Shown here in pieces: positions 1-8,369 of a DNA stretch of 46,437 nucleotides. The notes below the pieces were generated by a model that was not told the origin of the DNA, ran no database searches, and saw only the letters and a list, made by a program, of their open reading frames with translations. Both the position numbers and the translations under genes were made by a program. The stretch is from NCBI GenBank assembly GCA_030429765.1, contig JAUIER010000003.1:208402-254838 (forward strand), in the 5' to 3' direction. Every line of letters starts with the position of its first letter. The stretch's first letter is position 1. The DNA is from a bacterium (GTDB taxonomy: Bacteria; Omnitrophota; Gorgyraeia; Zapsychrales; Zapsychraceae).

Positions 1-2
1 GC

Positions 3-1184
3 AAGACATCGAAGCACGCCAGTCTGATCGATATCCCCACGGCGGCGGATTGCTTTGAATATTTCAGTTCGGTCTCATGCGACGATAAAGAAAATCCGGT
101 TAACGGGCCGGTCAACAGCCGCTCAATTTATCAACCGCGCGGTGTGGTCGCGGCGATTTGTTCATATAACTATCCGATGATTTACGCCGCCTGGAAGATA
201 GCCCCGGCGATTATAGCCGGTAATTGTGTGATCCTGAAACCATCGCCGCTGGCTTCCGCGTCGATCCACCGACTGGGGCAATTGCTTGAGCAAGTGGGTT
301 TGCCCGACGGTGTGGTTAACATTGTCACCACGACATCCAATGAAGTGGCGGAAGAATTGGTGGTATCTGAGGCCGTCGATATGATCAGTTTTACCGGTTC
401 GGGGGCCACAGGACAACGGATTATGGCCCTGGCGGCCCAGCGCACGAAGAAAGTTGTGCTGGAGCTGGGCGGGAAGTCTCCCAATATTGTGTTCGCGGAT
501 TGCAATCTGGAAGCCGCCCTGGGAGGCGCGCTGTCAGCGATCTTTATCAATCAGGGACAGATGTGTACAGCGGGATCACGTTTGTTTGTGCATGAAGATA
601 TTTATGATTCGTTTGTTGAGCGTTTGGTACAACGGACGCGGGAGTTGCGCGTCGGAGATCCGCAAAAGGCTGCGACGGAGATTGGTCCGTTAACCAGCCG
701 GGACCATCGCGATTATTTGCTGAGTGTCATTGATAAGGCGGTCAAAGCCGGTGCTCATTTGGAGTGCGGCGGCAAGGCCCCGGACGGACCGGGATATTAT
801 TTGGAGCCGACCATTTTAACAGCGGTGACGAATGAGATGGATATCGCGCAGAACGAATGTTTCGGGCCGATTTTAGCGGTGATCAAGTTTAACGCTGAAG
901 ATGATGTTGTCCGTCAGGCCAACGATTCCCGTTATGGATTGGCGGCATGTGTGTGGACGAAGGATGAAGTCAAAGCCGAACGTGTCGCCCGAAAGCTCGA
1001 GGCTGGCACAGTCTGGGTCAACACCTATGGGAACTTCTTTAATGAAGCGCCGTTTGGCGGTACCAAGCAAAGCGGATTTGGACGTGAGCTCGGACCAGAA
1101 GGACTCAAAGAGTACATGCAGGTCAAGCATGTTTGTGTCGATCAGACGCCGGGCGGAATGCCGCTCGCCGCGTCGTGGTTCTGA
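3..1184 (+). CDS. NAD(P)-dependent aldehyde dehydrogenase, 5'-truncated by window edge
   Basis: The reading frame is open from base 3, so the start lies outside the window. The product oxidises an aldehyde to the acid with NAD(P)+ through a cysteine thiohemiacetal. Visible family marks are the cofactor-binding FTGSGATGQ stretch, the general-base motif ELGGKSP (Glu codon 462-464) and the nucleophile motif GQMCTAG (Cys codon 564-566). A C-terminal PFGGTKQSGFGRE block follows. This is the betaine/lactaldehyde-type branch of the superfamily, usually about 480-500 residues, so roughly a fifth of the protein is missing. The substrate cannot be told from sequence. It lies about 530 bases upstream of the radical SAM gene on the same strand, so a link to the polyketide cluster is possible but not shown. 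Confidence 0.93.
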   Translation, partial: KTSKHASLIDIPTAADCFEYFSSVSCDDKENPVNGPVNSRSIYQPRGVVAAICSYNYPMIYAAWKIAPAIIAGNCVILKPSPLASASIHRLGQLLEQVGLPDGVVNIVTTTSNEVAEELVVSEAVDMISFTGSGATGQRIMALAAQRTKKVVLELGGKSPNIVFADCNLEAALGGALSAIFINQGQMCTAGSRLFVHEDIYDSFVERLVQRTRELRVGDPQKAATEIGPLTSRDHRDYLLSVIDKAVKAGAHLECGGKAPDGPGYYLEPTILTAVTNEMDIAQNECFGPILAVIKFNAEDDVVRQANDSRYGLAACVWTKDEVKAERVARKLEAGTVWVNTYGNFFNEAPFGGTKQSGFGRELGPEGLKEYMQVKHVCVDQTPGGMPLAASWF

Positions 1185-1270
1185 CTGTCGACATTGCGTA
1201 AAGGAATTTTATTCCTGATGGTCACGCTGATTGCACAGTTTAAAAAATTAGCGCGAAAGGTTAAATAGAT

Positions 1271-1648
1271 ATGAACTGTAAATGGACAATCATTTATGCA
1301 GTAATTTTGGTGATGGGTGGGACGCTGCTGAACGCGCGATGTGTCGACGCTGATGAGGTCGCCCAACTCAAAAAACAAGTGATAGAGCTACAGCGCCAAA
1401 GCCGTGAGCATGGGCAAAAACTCGATCAGATACTCGAGATACTTACGCAAATGCGTGAGCGCTCCGAGGCGAAAATGAAAGAGTACGAAGAATCCATGAA
1501 ACAGTATCGTGAGCGCGTCAAGCAATGGGAAGACTACAAGGCCAAATATGAGCAGCAACTGCAGCGGCATCAGGCCGGGATGGATGACTGGGAACGACGA
1601 CGCGATGAGTATGATCAACAGATAAATTCACAGGATTCGGGCGAATAG
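1271..1648 (+). CDS. small exported coiled-coil protein of unknown function
   Basis: A 125-residue protein that I do not recognise. The first 27 or so residues look like a signal peptide: a Lys near the start, a hydrophobic run (IIYAVILVMGG), then a polar region. The remainder is almost entirely charged and helical, rich in Lys, Glu, Gln and Arg with heptad-like spacing, so it should form one long coiled coil (about residues 28-115). A GAAAGG stretch stands a short way upstream of the ATG. It is probably periplasmic, perhaps a structural or spacer protein. It lies between the aldehyde dehydrogenase and the radical SAM gene with no clear link to either. Confidence 0.6.
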   Translation: MNCKWTIIYAVILVMGGTLLNARCVDADEVAQLKKQVIELQRQSREHGQKLDQILEILTQMRERSEAKMKEYEESMKQYRERVKQWEDYKAKYEQQLQRHQAGMDDWERRRDEYDQQINSQDSGE

Positions 1649-1717
1649 GTCCGGATCATCGAAGACGAATCGCCGGACGATCAATCCATTGATCGGCGAT
1701 AATTTAAGGAGATGATG

Positions 1718-3187
1718 ATGAAGGTATTATTTTTGACACCGCCACTTAAGGCTTGGGACTCACACGGCCATCACCTGGCCGCCAATCAAATGCACGCGCA
1801 GTTGGCTGCCTATCTAAGGGAAAAGAATCTGGCGGATGTCGAGGCGTTGGACTCGCGCGCGTTGGGACTGGATTGGGACGGTATGCTCAATCATGTCAAA
1901 GAGTCCAAACCGGATATAGTTTTTGTGGGTGAGTTGCTGCATTCGACATGCGGCGCGGCGGTGATCTGGTATTTTAACGAAGGATTGAGACTGATCAAGG
2001 AAGCGATGCCGAACGTGATTACGGTGGCCGGAGGCCTGTGGTATTCAGGAGATGCCGAACGACAATTGCGACTGAATCCGACCATTGATTACATCATGCT
2101 GGGCGAAGCGGAGCTGACATTAGAAGATCTGGTCAACAACATGAAAGAGCGAAAGGTTGATGATCGTGAGATCCCAGGGCTTGTGTCCCGTCGGGAAGAC
2201 GGCACGATTGTTATGGGGCCGCATCGTGATTTGATCCCGGACCTGAATGTACTGCCGATGCCGGCTTATGATTTATTTCCGATGGATAAATACGTCGGTC
2301 ACACATATTGGAAGCCGTTTGCTGAAATGATGACCTCGCGCGGATGTCCTGGGAAATGTCACTTCTGCTATGAGTGGGCGTTGTATGATTCTCGTACGGC
2401 AACCAAAGACTTTACGTCGTGGCGCGGTCTTAAAGGCAAGCGCATCGTTGATGAGCTGGACATTCTGGAAAAAGAATACGGCGTGAACACGGTTGTTATG
2501 CAGGACGACGCCTTCAACAGCGACACCGAAGCGATGATCGAATTCTGTGAAGAAAAGATCAAGCGCGGTAACAAGGTCGACTGGGTATGCCTGGGACGCG
2601 CGGATCAGTGGATATCGCAGCATAGTATTTTACCATTGATGAAAAAGGCCGGATTGTTCCTCGCCTTAACCGGTGTAGAGGTTGAAGATGATATGACGCT
2701 CACCAAGCAAGGTAAGGGTGTTACTGTCGAGCAGATTCGAAAAACAGTCCAAATTCTAAGGGAGAATGATATCGGTTCGGTTGGAACAGTTCTAATCGGC
2801 CTTAAAGAGGATACCGAACAAAAGATCAAGGAGCGACTCAGAGTGGCGGACGAGATTGATCCGGATATCTTCGCGTTAGATTACCTAACGCCGGTACCGA
2901 ATTCACCTGATTGGAAGTATGGCATCAAGCAAGGATGGTTTGATCCGGATACAATCGACTTGAAGACATGGGATTTTCAACATCCGGTTATTCCAACGGA
3001 TTACCTATCCATCGAAGATGTCGGACGATTGGGGGCGTGGTGTATGCGTGAATACTATTCAAAACCGGAACGGATTCATCGAATCATGACCAGCAATTAT
3101 GATATGAAGGTTAAGCTGTGCGTTAAGGACTTCATGGCGAACATCGCCAAGTGGGAAGCAAATTCACGCGTACAGTCCGGCGCCTAA
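1718..3187 (+). CDS. B12-binding-type radical SAM enzyme
   Basis: A 489-residue protein with an N-terminal cobalamin-binding-like Rossmann domain (about residues 1-150, opening MKVLFLTPP) and a radical SAM barrel. The 4Fe-4S cluster cysteines are plain: Cys210, Cys214 and Cys217 in RGCPGKCHFC. A canonical DxHxxG cobalamin motif is not evident, as in many members of the class. Such enzymes methylate unactivated carbons or rearrange rings without oxygen; BchE, the anaerobic Mg-protoporphyrin cyclase, is a known relative in architecture. Three ATGs occur in a row (1712, 1715, 1718). AAGGAG at 1706-1711 is correctly spaced only for 1718, so I chose that. The PCP_red-like gene follows after 17 bases, suggesting a partner. 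Tailoring of the polyketide is an inference from position. Confidence 0.85.
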   Translation: MKVLFLTPPLKAWDSHGHHLAANQMHAQLAAYLREKNLADVEALDSRALGLDWDGMLNHVKESKPDIVFVGELLHSTCGAAVIWYFNEGLRLIKEAMPNVITVAGGLWYSGDAERQLRLNPTIDYIMLGEAELTLEDLVNNMKERKVDDREIPGLVSRREDGTIVMGPHRDLIPDLNVLPMPAYDLFPMDKYVGHTYWKPFAEMMTSRGCPGKCHFCYEWALYDSRTATKDFTSWRGLKGKRIVDELDILEKEYGVNTVVMQDDAFNSDTEAMIEFCEEKIKRGNKVDWVCLGRADQWISQHSILPLMKKAGLFLALTGVEVEDDMTLTKQGKGVTVEQIRKTVQILRENDIGSVGTVLIGLKEDTEQKIKERLRVADEIDPDIFALDYLTPVPNSPDWKYGIKQGWFDPDTIDLKTWDFQHPVIPTDYLSIEDVGRLGAWCMREYYSKPERIHRIMTSNYDMKVKLCVKDFMANIAKWEANSRVQSGA

Positions 3188-3204
3188 TTCAGAGAGAAGG
3201 ATAA

Positions 3205-3483
3205 ATGATGACAGACATTCAGACCATTACATGGGAAACCCGCGCGCAGGAAAAGTACGTGGAGATGATTGCCAAGATTCCTTTGTTTCACCGGGACATT
3301 GCCAAGCAAGTCGTGGATAAGCAGGCCGTCATTAATGCGCAGGAGCGCGGATCGCCGCAGGTGGAAGAGCAGGATATCATCCGGGCATTCTTCTCGGAAG
3401 TGCCGATGACATTTTACAGTTTGATGATCAGGCTGTTTGAAAGCGTCGGGTTTGATTACAAGCCTTACGAACCACAGGCATAG
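3205..3483 (+). CDS. stand-alone PCP_red-like small protein
   Basis: A 92-residue protein. Residues about 9-58 fit the small helical domain found at the C terminus of the dark-operative protochlorophyllide reductase subunit BchB/ChlB: an initial Trp, a conserved Ala, the IPLFHRDIA stretch (family IPFFVR), an AQERG turn and a following acidic helix (VEEQDIIRAF). The tail (MTFYSLMIRLFESVGFDYKP) is not part of that domain. Here the domain stands alone beside a B12-type radical SAM gene, so it may be an accessory or electron-transfer partner of that enzyme; that is inference. ATG 3208 is an alternative start; GAGAAGGA lies upstream of both. The next gene begins 7 bases after the stop, so an operon is likely. 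Confidence 0.6.
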   Translation: MMTDIQTITWETRAQEKYVEMIAKIPLFHRDIAKQVVDKQAVINAQERGSPQVEEQDIIRAFFSEVPMTFYSLMIRLFESVGFDYKPYEPQA

Positions 3484-3490
3484 GAGGCTC

Positions 3491-4504
3491 ATGAAAATAG
3501 CGGTTATCGGGGGCGGCGCGATTGGATCAATCGTCGCGGCCCGTTTATCCCAAGCAGGAAAAGACGTATTTCTCGTCGGGCGTCCTGATCATGTCCAGGC
3601 GATCCGGTCGAATGGATTGCTGGTCAGAACAGCGGAAGGCGATGAGCGGATTCAGTTAAAGGCCGGCGAACGTCTGGATCAACCGTACGATTTGGTGATC
3701 TTTGCGACCAAGACGCAGGACCTCGAATCGGCGTACCAGCAAAGCGCTGACTTCCTTGAAGATTGTTATGTGCTCACGACACAAAACGGGGTCCAGGGGG
3801 ACAACATCCTCAGCGGACACTACGATCCGATCAAGCAGTTGAGCAGTATTGTGATGTTCGGTGCGACGTATCACCAGCCCGGTGAGGTGGTTTATAATTT
3901 TCCCGGTAATTGGATTATCGGGAAGCCGTATTCGCCTTTAGATCCTGCGTTTCACGAAATTATTGAGGCAATCACGACTGATCAGCTGCCGATTGTGGTG
4001 ACCAATAATATTGTCGGAATGAAATATGTCAAATTGTTTGTGAATTTCAACAACTGTATTCCGGCGCTGATTGGTAAGTCCATGCAGGAAACGTTTGCCG
4101 ATTTGGATATGTGCCGGCTGAGTATCCGGCTGCTCAAAGAAGGGCTGGACATCATCAACAAGGCCCATATAGAGCTTGTGTCATTACCGGATTTTCCGAC
4201 GGACAGATTGTATGGATTGACGAACATGCCGGAAGATCAGGCGGCCTCGATTATGCAGAAAACGTTAACCGGCCTGAGCAAAAAACCGCTGTACGGTTCT
4301 ATCCTGCAGAGTATCATGCGGGGCAAGACGTCCGAAATAGATTTTATCAACGGCGAGGTTGTGGCTCTGGCGAAAGGCATGCAGCAATCGGCCGGGCTTA
4401 ACGAACGCGTTGTGGACCTGGTCCATCAAGTCGAACGTCAAGGTCAGTACCTGACTATGGATGAGGTCAAAGACAAATTTGAATTAACCACAAGAGCGGC
4501 CTGA
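3491..4504 (+). CDS. ketopantoate reductase-family (ApbA/PanE-like) oxidoreductase
   Basis: A 337-residue NAD(P)H-dependent reductase. The N terminus is a Rossmann fold with the dinucleotide motif GGGAIGS (residues about 7-13), and the middle has the family's VKLFVNFNNCIPALIGK helix, where PanE has a catalytic Lys and Asn. PanE itself reduces 2-dehydropantoate to pantoate for CoA synthesis, but this clade contains many enzymes with other 2-oxo substrates. An open frame extends upstream to 3437, overlapping the previous gene. The start at 3491 is preferred because GGAGG stands just before it and the Rossmann fold begins there. It sits 41 bases upstream of the ketosynthase gene, so it may reduce a polyketide intermediate or supply pantothenate for the ACP arm. 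Both ideas are unproven. Confidence 0.85.
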   Translation: MKIAVIGGGAIGSIVAARLSQAGKDVFLVGRPDHVQAIRSNGLLVRTAEGDERIQLKAGERLDQPYDLVIFATKTQDLESAYQQSADFLEDCYVLTTQNGVQGDNILSGHYDPIKQLSSIVMFGATYHQPGEVVYNFPGNWIIGKPYSPLDPAFHEIIEAITTDQLPIVVTNNIVGMKYVKLFVNFNNCIPALIGKSMQETFADLDMCRLSIRLLKEGLDIINKAHIELVSLPDFPTDRLYGLTNMPEDQAASIMQKTLTGLSKKPLYGSILQSIMRGKTSEIDFINGEVVALAKGMQQSAGLNERVVDLVHQVERQGQYLTMDEVKDKFELTTRAA

Positions 4505-4545
4505 TACAAGCGGGTCGTCATTGGAATCTGATAAAAGGACACGAT

Positions 4546-5808
4546 ATGTCGAAAAGAAGAGTTGTTGTCACCGGGGTCGGAGTAATTTCTCCAAACGGGA
4601 TCGGGAAGGAAGCCTGCTGGAAAGGGATGATCAACGGGCAGTCCGCGATCAAGCGTGTGACCGAGTTTGATGTCTCCATGTTCAATACAAAAATTGCCGC
4701 GCAGGTACGCGATTTTGATCCGATCAAATTGGGCATGACGCGGGATGAGGCCGTCCGGACGGATCGTTTTGTGCAGTTTGCTCTTGTCGCGGCGCGCATG
4801 GCCATTGAAGACTCAGGGTTGAACTTGAGTGACATTGACAAGGAACGAATGGGTGTTTCATTAGCCAATGCCATCTGCGGAACGAAATATCTGGAAGAAG
4901 AGTTTGCCTTGGTGACCGACAGCGGACGAAATCCGATTGATCCAACCATCGTGCGGCCTGATCTGTATGACGCAGCGATGTTTAACACCCCGTCGAGCGA
5001 GATTTCAGCCAAGTATGGGCTCAAGGGCGTTTGCAATACGATTTCAACGGGATGTACGGCCGGCACCGATTCGGTGGGATTTTCATTCGAGGCCATTCAG
5101 GATGGTGATGTTGATATTATGGTAACGGGCGCCGCCGAGGCGCCGATTACGCCGATCACGTTCGGCGCGTTTGATACGGTCAATGTGTTATCGGTCCATA
5201 ATGATGAACCGGAAAAGGCATCAAGGCCGTTTGATGCGCGTCGCAATGGTTTTGTGATCTCCGAGGGGGCCGGATTGCTTGTCGTTGAGGAATTAGAGCA
5301 TGCCCGTCGACGCGGAGCGAAGATTTATTGTGAGATTATCGGATTTGGAACCACGTGTAACGCGTTTCATATGACCGATCTTCCGCCGGAAGGGCATGCC
5401 AAGGCCGCGTGTATTAATCTCGCGCTGGAAGACGCCCGGGTCAAGCCTGAAGAGATTGACTACATTAACGCGCATGGTTCTTCCACGCGGCAGAACGATG
5501 TGTTCGAAACCAATGCCTATAAAATGGTGTTCGGTGATCACGCCTACAAGGTGCCGATCAGTTCACTGAAATCAATGATCGGACATCCGCTGGCCGGCGC
5601 AAACGGGATTGAGCTGGCGGTGGGATCGTTGATCTTTGAACGAAACATGCTTCCGCCGACGATCAATCAGGAAGAAGCGGATCCGAATTGTGATCTGGAT
5701 TATGTGCCGAACGTCGCCCGTGAAAAACAGGTCAACTGTATGCTGAAGACCAGCAGCGGTTTTTCCGGCATTCATTCAGCGATGGTCCTTAAACGATTTC
5801 AAAATTAA
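4546..5808 (+). CDS. type II polyketide synthase ketosynthase KS-alpha
   Basis: A 420-residue FabF-fold condensing enzyme. All three catalytic residues are present: Cys170 in STGCTAG, His310 in NAHGSST and His347 in MIGHPLAGANG. They are spaced exactly as in FabF (163/303/340) with a shift of seven. It catalyses decarboxylative Claisen condensation of malonyl-ACP onto the growing chain. The next gene is a paralogue lacking all three residues, followed by an ACP, which is the KS-alpha/KS-beta/ACP arrangement of a minimal type II PKS rather than a fatty acid locus. AAAGGA lies upstream of the ATG. A second FabF for fatty acid synthesis is expected elsewhere in the genome. An aryl-polyene-type system is the main alternative, but the TcmN-like cyclase nearby argues for aromatic products. 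Confidence 0.93.
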   Translation: MSKRRVVVTGVGVISPNGIGKEACWKGMINGQSAIKRVTEFDVSMFNTKIAAQVRDFDPIKLGMTRDEAVRTDRFVQFALVAARMAIEDSGLNLSDIDKERMGVSLANAICGTKYLEEEFALVTDSGRNPIDPTIVRPDLYDAAMFNTPSSEISAKYGLKGVCNTISTGCTAGTDSVGFSFEAIQDGDVDIMVTGAAEAPITPITFGAFDTVNVLSVHNDEPEKASRPFDARRNGFVISEGAGLLVVEELEHARRRGAKIYCEIIGFGTTCNAFHMTDLPPEGHAKAACINLALEDARVKPEEIDYINAHGSSTRQNDVFETNAYKMVFGDHAYKVPISSLKSMIGHPLAGANGIELAVGSLIFERNMLPPTINQEEADPNCDLDYVPNVAREKQVNCMLKTSSGFSGIHSAMVLKRFQN

Positions 5809-5845
5809 ACGCCCTTAGACAGGGATTTTCAAGCAAGGATAAACG

Positions 5846-7081
5846 ATGAATAAAATTGCAATATCAGGACTAGGGGTTGTCTCTCCGAGTGGAATTGATA
5901 AGCGAAAGTTCTGGGCTAATATCAAGTCGGGACAGTCGGCCGTTGAGAAGATTGAACGCTTTGACGCTTCGAGGTATACGTCGCGGATTGCCGGACATGT
6001 GAGAGAATTGGACGCGTATAGCAATGTATCGTCAAGGTTGTTGAAAAAAATCGATTTGTTTTCACATATGGCGCTCGTCGCGTCGGAGCTGGCTATCAAC
6101 GACGCGGGGTTGGATCTGTCTAAAGAAAACCTGGAGCGGGCCGGGATCTTTATGGGTAACGCGATCGGCGGCTGGCTGTATGGTGAAACAGAGCTTCGTG
6201 ATTTGTATATCGAAGGTCGCGAAGGTGTCAGTCCTTTTATGGCGTCGGCCTGGTTTCCGGCCGCGCCGCAAGGTCAGGTCTCCATTCGATATGGGCTCAA
6301 AGGTTACAGCAAGACAATCGTGGCCGACCGGGCGAGTTCGTTAATGGCCATTGCCTATGCGGCCCGCAACTTAAACCGCGACAAGAATGACTTTATCATT
6401 GCCGGCGGCATGGAAGCGCCGGTGACGCCCTACGCTTTATTGTGTTGTCAGACATCAGGTGTGCTGACCCAGCAAAATGATACACCGCAAACGGCTTACC
6501 GACCGTACGATAAAAATCGCGACGGTTTTGCCATCGCCGAAGGGGCTGGTATCGTGATTATGGAATCGCCGGAACGCGCGGCACAGCGCGGCGCCGAGGT
6601 GTATGCGAATGTGATCGGATTTGGAACCACCACGGACGGGGTTGACCGGATTGAACCGGCCGAGGACGGCGTTCAACTGGCGCGGGCCATCACGATTGCC
6701 CTGGATAATGCAGGCCTCAAGCCAACGGATATCGATTATATCTGTCTCGACGGGGCGGCCACCAGGATTGGCGACATAACGGAAACCCGAGCGATCCGAT
6801 CGGTCTTCAACGGCCATTCGGATCAGTTGATCTGTTCGGCGCCGAAGTCCATCTACGGAAATTTACTCGGGGCGACCGGCGCGGTTGATGTGATCACCAC
6901 TGTTCTGGCGATGCAGAACGATACAGTTCCACCGACGATCAATCTCAACGAGCCGGATCCGGAATGCGATTTAAATTATTGCGCGAACACGGCACAGTCG
7001 CGGGAGATCAATAACGCCTTAGTCATCAATCGCGGACGCGGCGGGATTAATTGCGTGTTGGTCCTGCAAAAAGCAGGGTAA
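5846..7081 (+). CDS. chain-length factor (KS-beta) of the type II PKS, catalytic residues lost
   Basis: A 411-residue ketosynthase-fold protein co-linear with the preceding KS-alpha. The catalytic triad is gone: the nucleophile position is Arg162 (VADRASSL), the first His is Asp302 (CLDGAAT) and the second is Asn339 (YGNLLGATG). Known chain-length factors keep the pattern VA(E/D)QAGGL with Gln at the nucleophile position, so the local context matches the family while Gln is replaced by Arg. Chain-length factors form a heterodimer with KS-alpha and set the number of extender units through a pocket at the interface. It starts 37 bases after KS-alpha with AAGGA ahead of the ATG. The fold and gene order make the call secure; whether the Arg alters chain initiation is open. 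Confidence 0.92.
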   Translation: MNKIAISGLGVVSPSGIDKRKFWANIKSGQSAVEKIERFDASRYTSRIAGHVRELDAYSNVSSRLLKKIDLFSHMALVASELAINDAGLDLSKENLERAGIFMGNAIGGWLYGETELRDLYIEGREGVSPFMASAWFPAAPQGQVSIRYGLKGYSKTIVADRASSLMAIAYAARNLNRDKNDFIIAGGMEAPVTPYALLCCQTSGVLTQQNDTPQTAYRPYDKNRDGFAIAEGAGIVIMESPERAAQRGAEVYANVIGFGTTTDGVDRIEPAEDGVQLARAITIALDNAGLKPTDIDYICLDGAATRIGDITETRAIRSVFNGHSDQLICSAPKSIYGNLLGATGAVDVITTVLAMQNDTVPPTINLNEPDPECDLNYCANTAQSREINNALVINRGRGGINCVLVLQKAG

Positions 7082-7088
7082 TGATATT

Positions 7089-7122
7089 GACGGTTGGAGC
7101 GGTTAATTTTATATTAACCGTC
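7089..7122 (+). promoter_or_regulatory. hairpin with two competing 5' arms in the leader of the ACP gene
   Basis: CGGTTAAT (7100-7107) pairs perfectly with ATTAACCG (7113-7120) across a 5-base loop. The 3' side, AACCGTC (7116-7122), can instead pair with GACGGTT (7089-7095). The two structures are mutually exclusive. The element lies in the 78-base gap between KS-beta and the ACP, about 40 bases ahead of the GTG. There is no T-run, so it is not a clear terminator. It may protect or separately set the ACP message, since ACP is needed in excess. Function is inferred. Confidence 0.4.
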
Positions 7123-7159
7123 TAACACTTTAAATGTTCATTCAAGGGAGGAGAACAAC

Positions 7160-7396
7160 GTGAATCCAGAAGAAGCGCTCAAAACCAAATTCAATGAAGT
7201 TTTGGATTTAAAGCCGGAAGAAATCGTTTTAGATCAACCGATCGGCGAGGCCCATGACGTTGACTCGACGGAGCTTGTGGAAATATCCGTCGGATTAAAA
7301 AAGGATTATGGATTTCAACTCTCAGATAACGATTTGAAAAAGACGCATACGTTTAACGATATCGTTGAGATCCTCAAGACCAAAGGGGCTACCTAG
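7160..7396 (+). CDS. acyl carrier protein of the polyketide synthase
   Basis: A 78-residue acidic four-helix carrier protein. The phosphopantetheine attachment Ser is Ser36 in VDSTELVE (family D-S-L). Length and helix pattern are standard for type II ACPs. It starts with GTG; GGGAGGAG lies just upstream and no in-frame ATG is better placed. It follows the KS-alpha/KS-beta pair, so it is the carrier of the minimal PKS. Activation needs a phosphopantetheinyl transferase and loading needs malonyl-CoA:ACP transacylase; neither is in the window, so both are presumably borrowed from fatty acid synthesis. The stop is one base away from the ATG of a 36-residue membrane peptide. Confidence 0.9.
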   Translation: MNPEEALKTKFNEVLDLKPEEIVLDQPIGEAHDVDSTELVEISVGLKKDYGFQLSDNDLKKTHTFNDIVEILKTKGAT

Positions 7397-7397
7397 G

Positions 7398-7508
7398 ATG
7401 CCGTTCTCCCGAAAACAGCGGATGATGACAGGCTTCGTGTTGATCGGACTTTCCGTGCTGATCTGCATCTATGTTTTTTATATGATCTTCAGCAACGCGC
7501 AAAGCTGA
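7398..7508 (+). CDS. single-span membrane microprotein 1 (36 residues)
   Basis: A very short frame beginning one base after the ACP stop codon. The N terminus is basic (MPFSRKQR), residues about 11-31 are a continuous hydrophobic segment (FVLIGLSVLICIYVF and on), and the tail is short and polar (SNAQS). The charge pattern predicts the N terminus in the cytoplasm. The spacing suggests translational coupling with the ACP. I know of no counterpart in actinomycete aromatic PKS clusters. A role in tethering the synthase to the membrane is speculation. The main doubt is whether it is translated at all; its clean membrane-segment composition and position argue that it is. Confidence 0.5.
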   Translation: MPFSRKQRMMTGFVLIGLSVLICIYVFYMIFSNAQS

Positions 7509-7561
7509 AATTATTAGTGTTGTCATTCTAAAATCTGAAAAATTAAAACCGATAAGAGACT

Positions 7562-8368
7562 ATGAAAATTATAGATTTGAGTCTTCCGATCGATGATACA
7601 TTGGAAGAGACGCACGATGCCACCATCGACCGGATCACCCACGCGGACGGGGTGGAGCATTTCAACTGGGTGGTGATGAACAAACGTCCGGGTGGACAGG
7701 AGGCGTTTGACCGCGGCGAACGCGTGGCAACCAAGGAAGAGATTCCCGACGGTGAGATGCTTTCTTTGGAGATTGTTCATTCATCGGTGCATATGGGGAC
7801 ACATGTCGACGCCCCGTTTCATTACGGGAGTACGTGTGAAGGCAAGCCGGCCAAGATGATTGAAGATGTGCCGCTTGAGTGGTGTTACGGTCCGGGTGTT
7901 GTGCTGGATTTCACTCATTTGCGGTTTCCCGACGTGATCGACAAGGATCAGATCGTGCAGGCGCTCGCGAAAATCAATTACACCCTCAAGCCGATGGATA
8001 TCGTCCTGCTGCACACCGGCGGGGACAAGCAATTGGGGACGGAGGATTACATCCACAGGTACGTGGGGTGTATGCCGGACGCGATTGAGTACCTGCTGGA
8101 TCAGGGGATCAAGATGATCGGGATTGATACGATCGGGCTTGACCGCCCGTGTTTCGGGATGTTTAAGGAGTTCTTATCCACCAAAGATAAATCCAAGATC
8201 TGGCCGTCGCATTTCCTCGGACGCCGTCGTGAGTACTGCCACATGGAGCGGCTCGGACATCTGGAGAATATTCCTCAACCGTATGGATTCACTGTATCGT
8301 GTCTGCCTGTGCGTGTTCGTCATGCCGGAGCGGGATGGGCGCGGGTCGTGGCCATCATGGATGACTGA
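7562..8368 (+). CDS. metal-dependent polyketide cyclase-like protein (PF04199 'cyclase' family)
   Basis: A 268-residue protein with the complete family signature HxGTHxDxPxH: His77, Gly79-Thr-His81, Asp83, Pro85, His87. These side chains bind a divalent metal. The family includes kynurenine formamidase (KynB) and later-ring cyclases of aromatic polyketide pathways such as DpsY/MtmY/OxyN (assigned from memory). No tryptophan-degradation genes are near, whereas a minimal PKS and an aromatase/cyclase flank it, so a ring-closing role is the better reading. Its length exceeds KynB (about 210) and suits the PKS-type members. The ribosome binding site is weak (AAGAGA). Its stop is followed one base later by the ATG of a second microprotein. 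Confidence 0.8.
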   Translation: MKIIDLSLPIDDTLEETHDATIDRITHADGVEHFNWVVMNKRPGGQEAFDRGERVATKEEIPDGEMLSLEIVHSSVHMGTHVDAPFHYGSTCEGKPAKMIEDVPLEWCYGPGVVLDFTHLRFPDVIDKDQIVQALAKINYTLKPMDIVLLHTGGDKQLGTEDYIHRYVGCMPDAIEYLLDQGIKMIGIDTIGLDRPCFGMFKEFLSTKDKSKIWPSHFLGRRREYCHMERLGHLENIPQPYGFTVSCLPVRVRHAGAGWARVVAIMDD

Positions 8369-8369
8369 T

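Noticed and set aside
4518-5096. 192-codon minus-strand open frame
   Set aside because: A shadow of the KS-alpha gene.
7562-8368. Kynurenine formamidase (KynB)
   Set aside because: It has the same metal motif, but the protein is longer and sits among polyketide genes with no tryptophan-degradation genes nearby.
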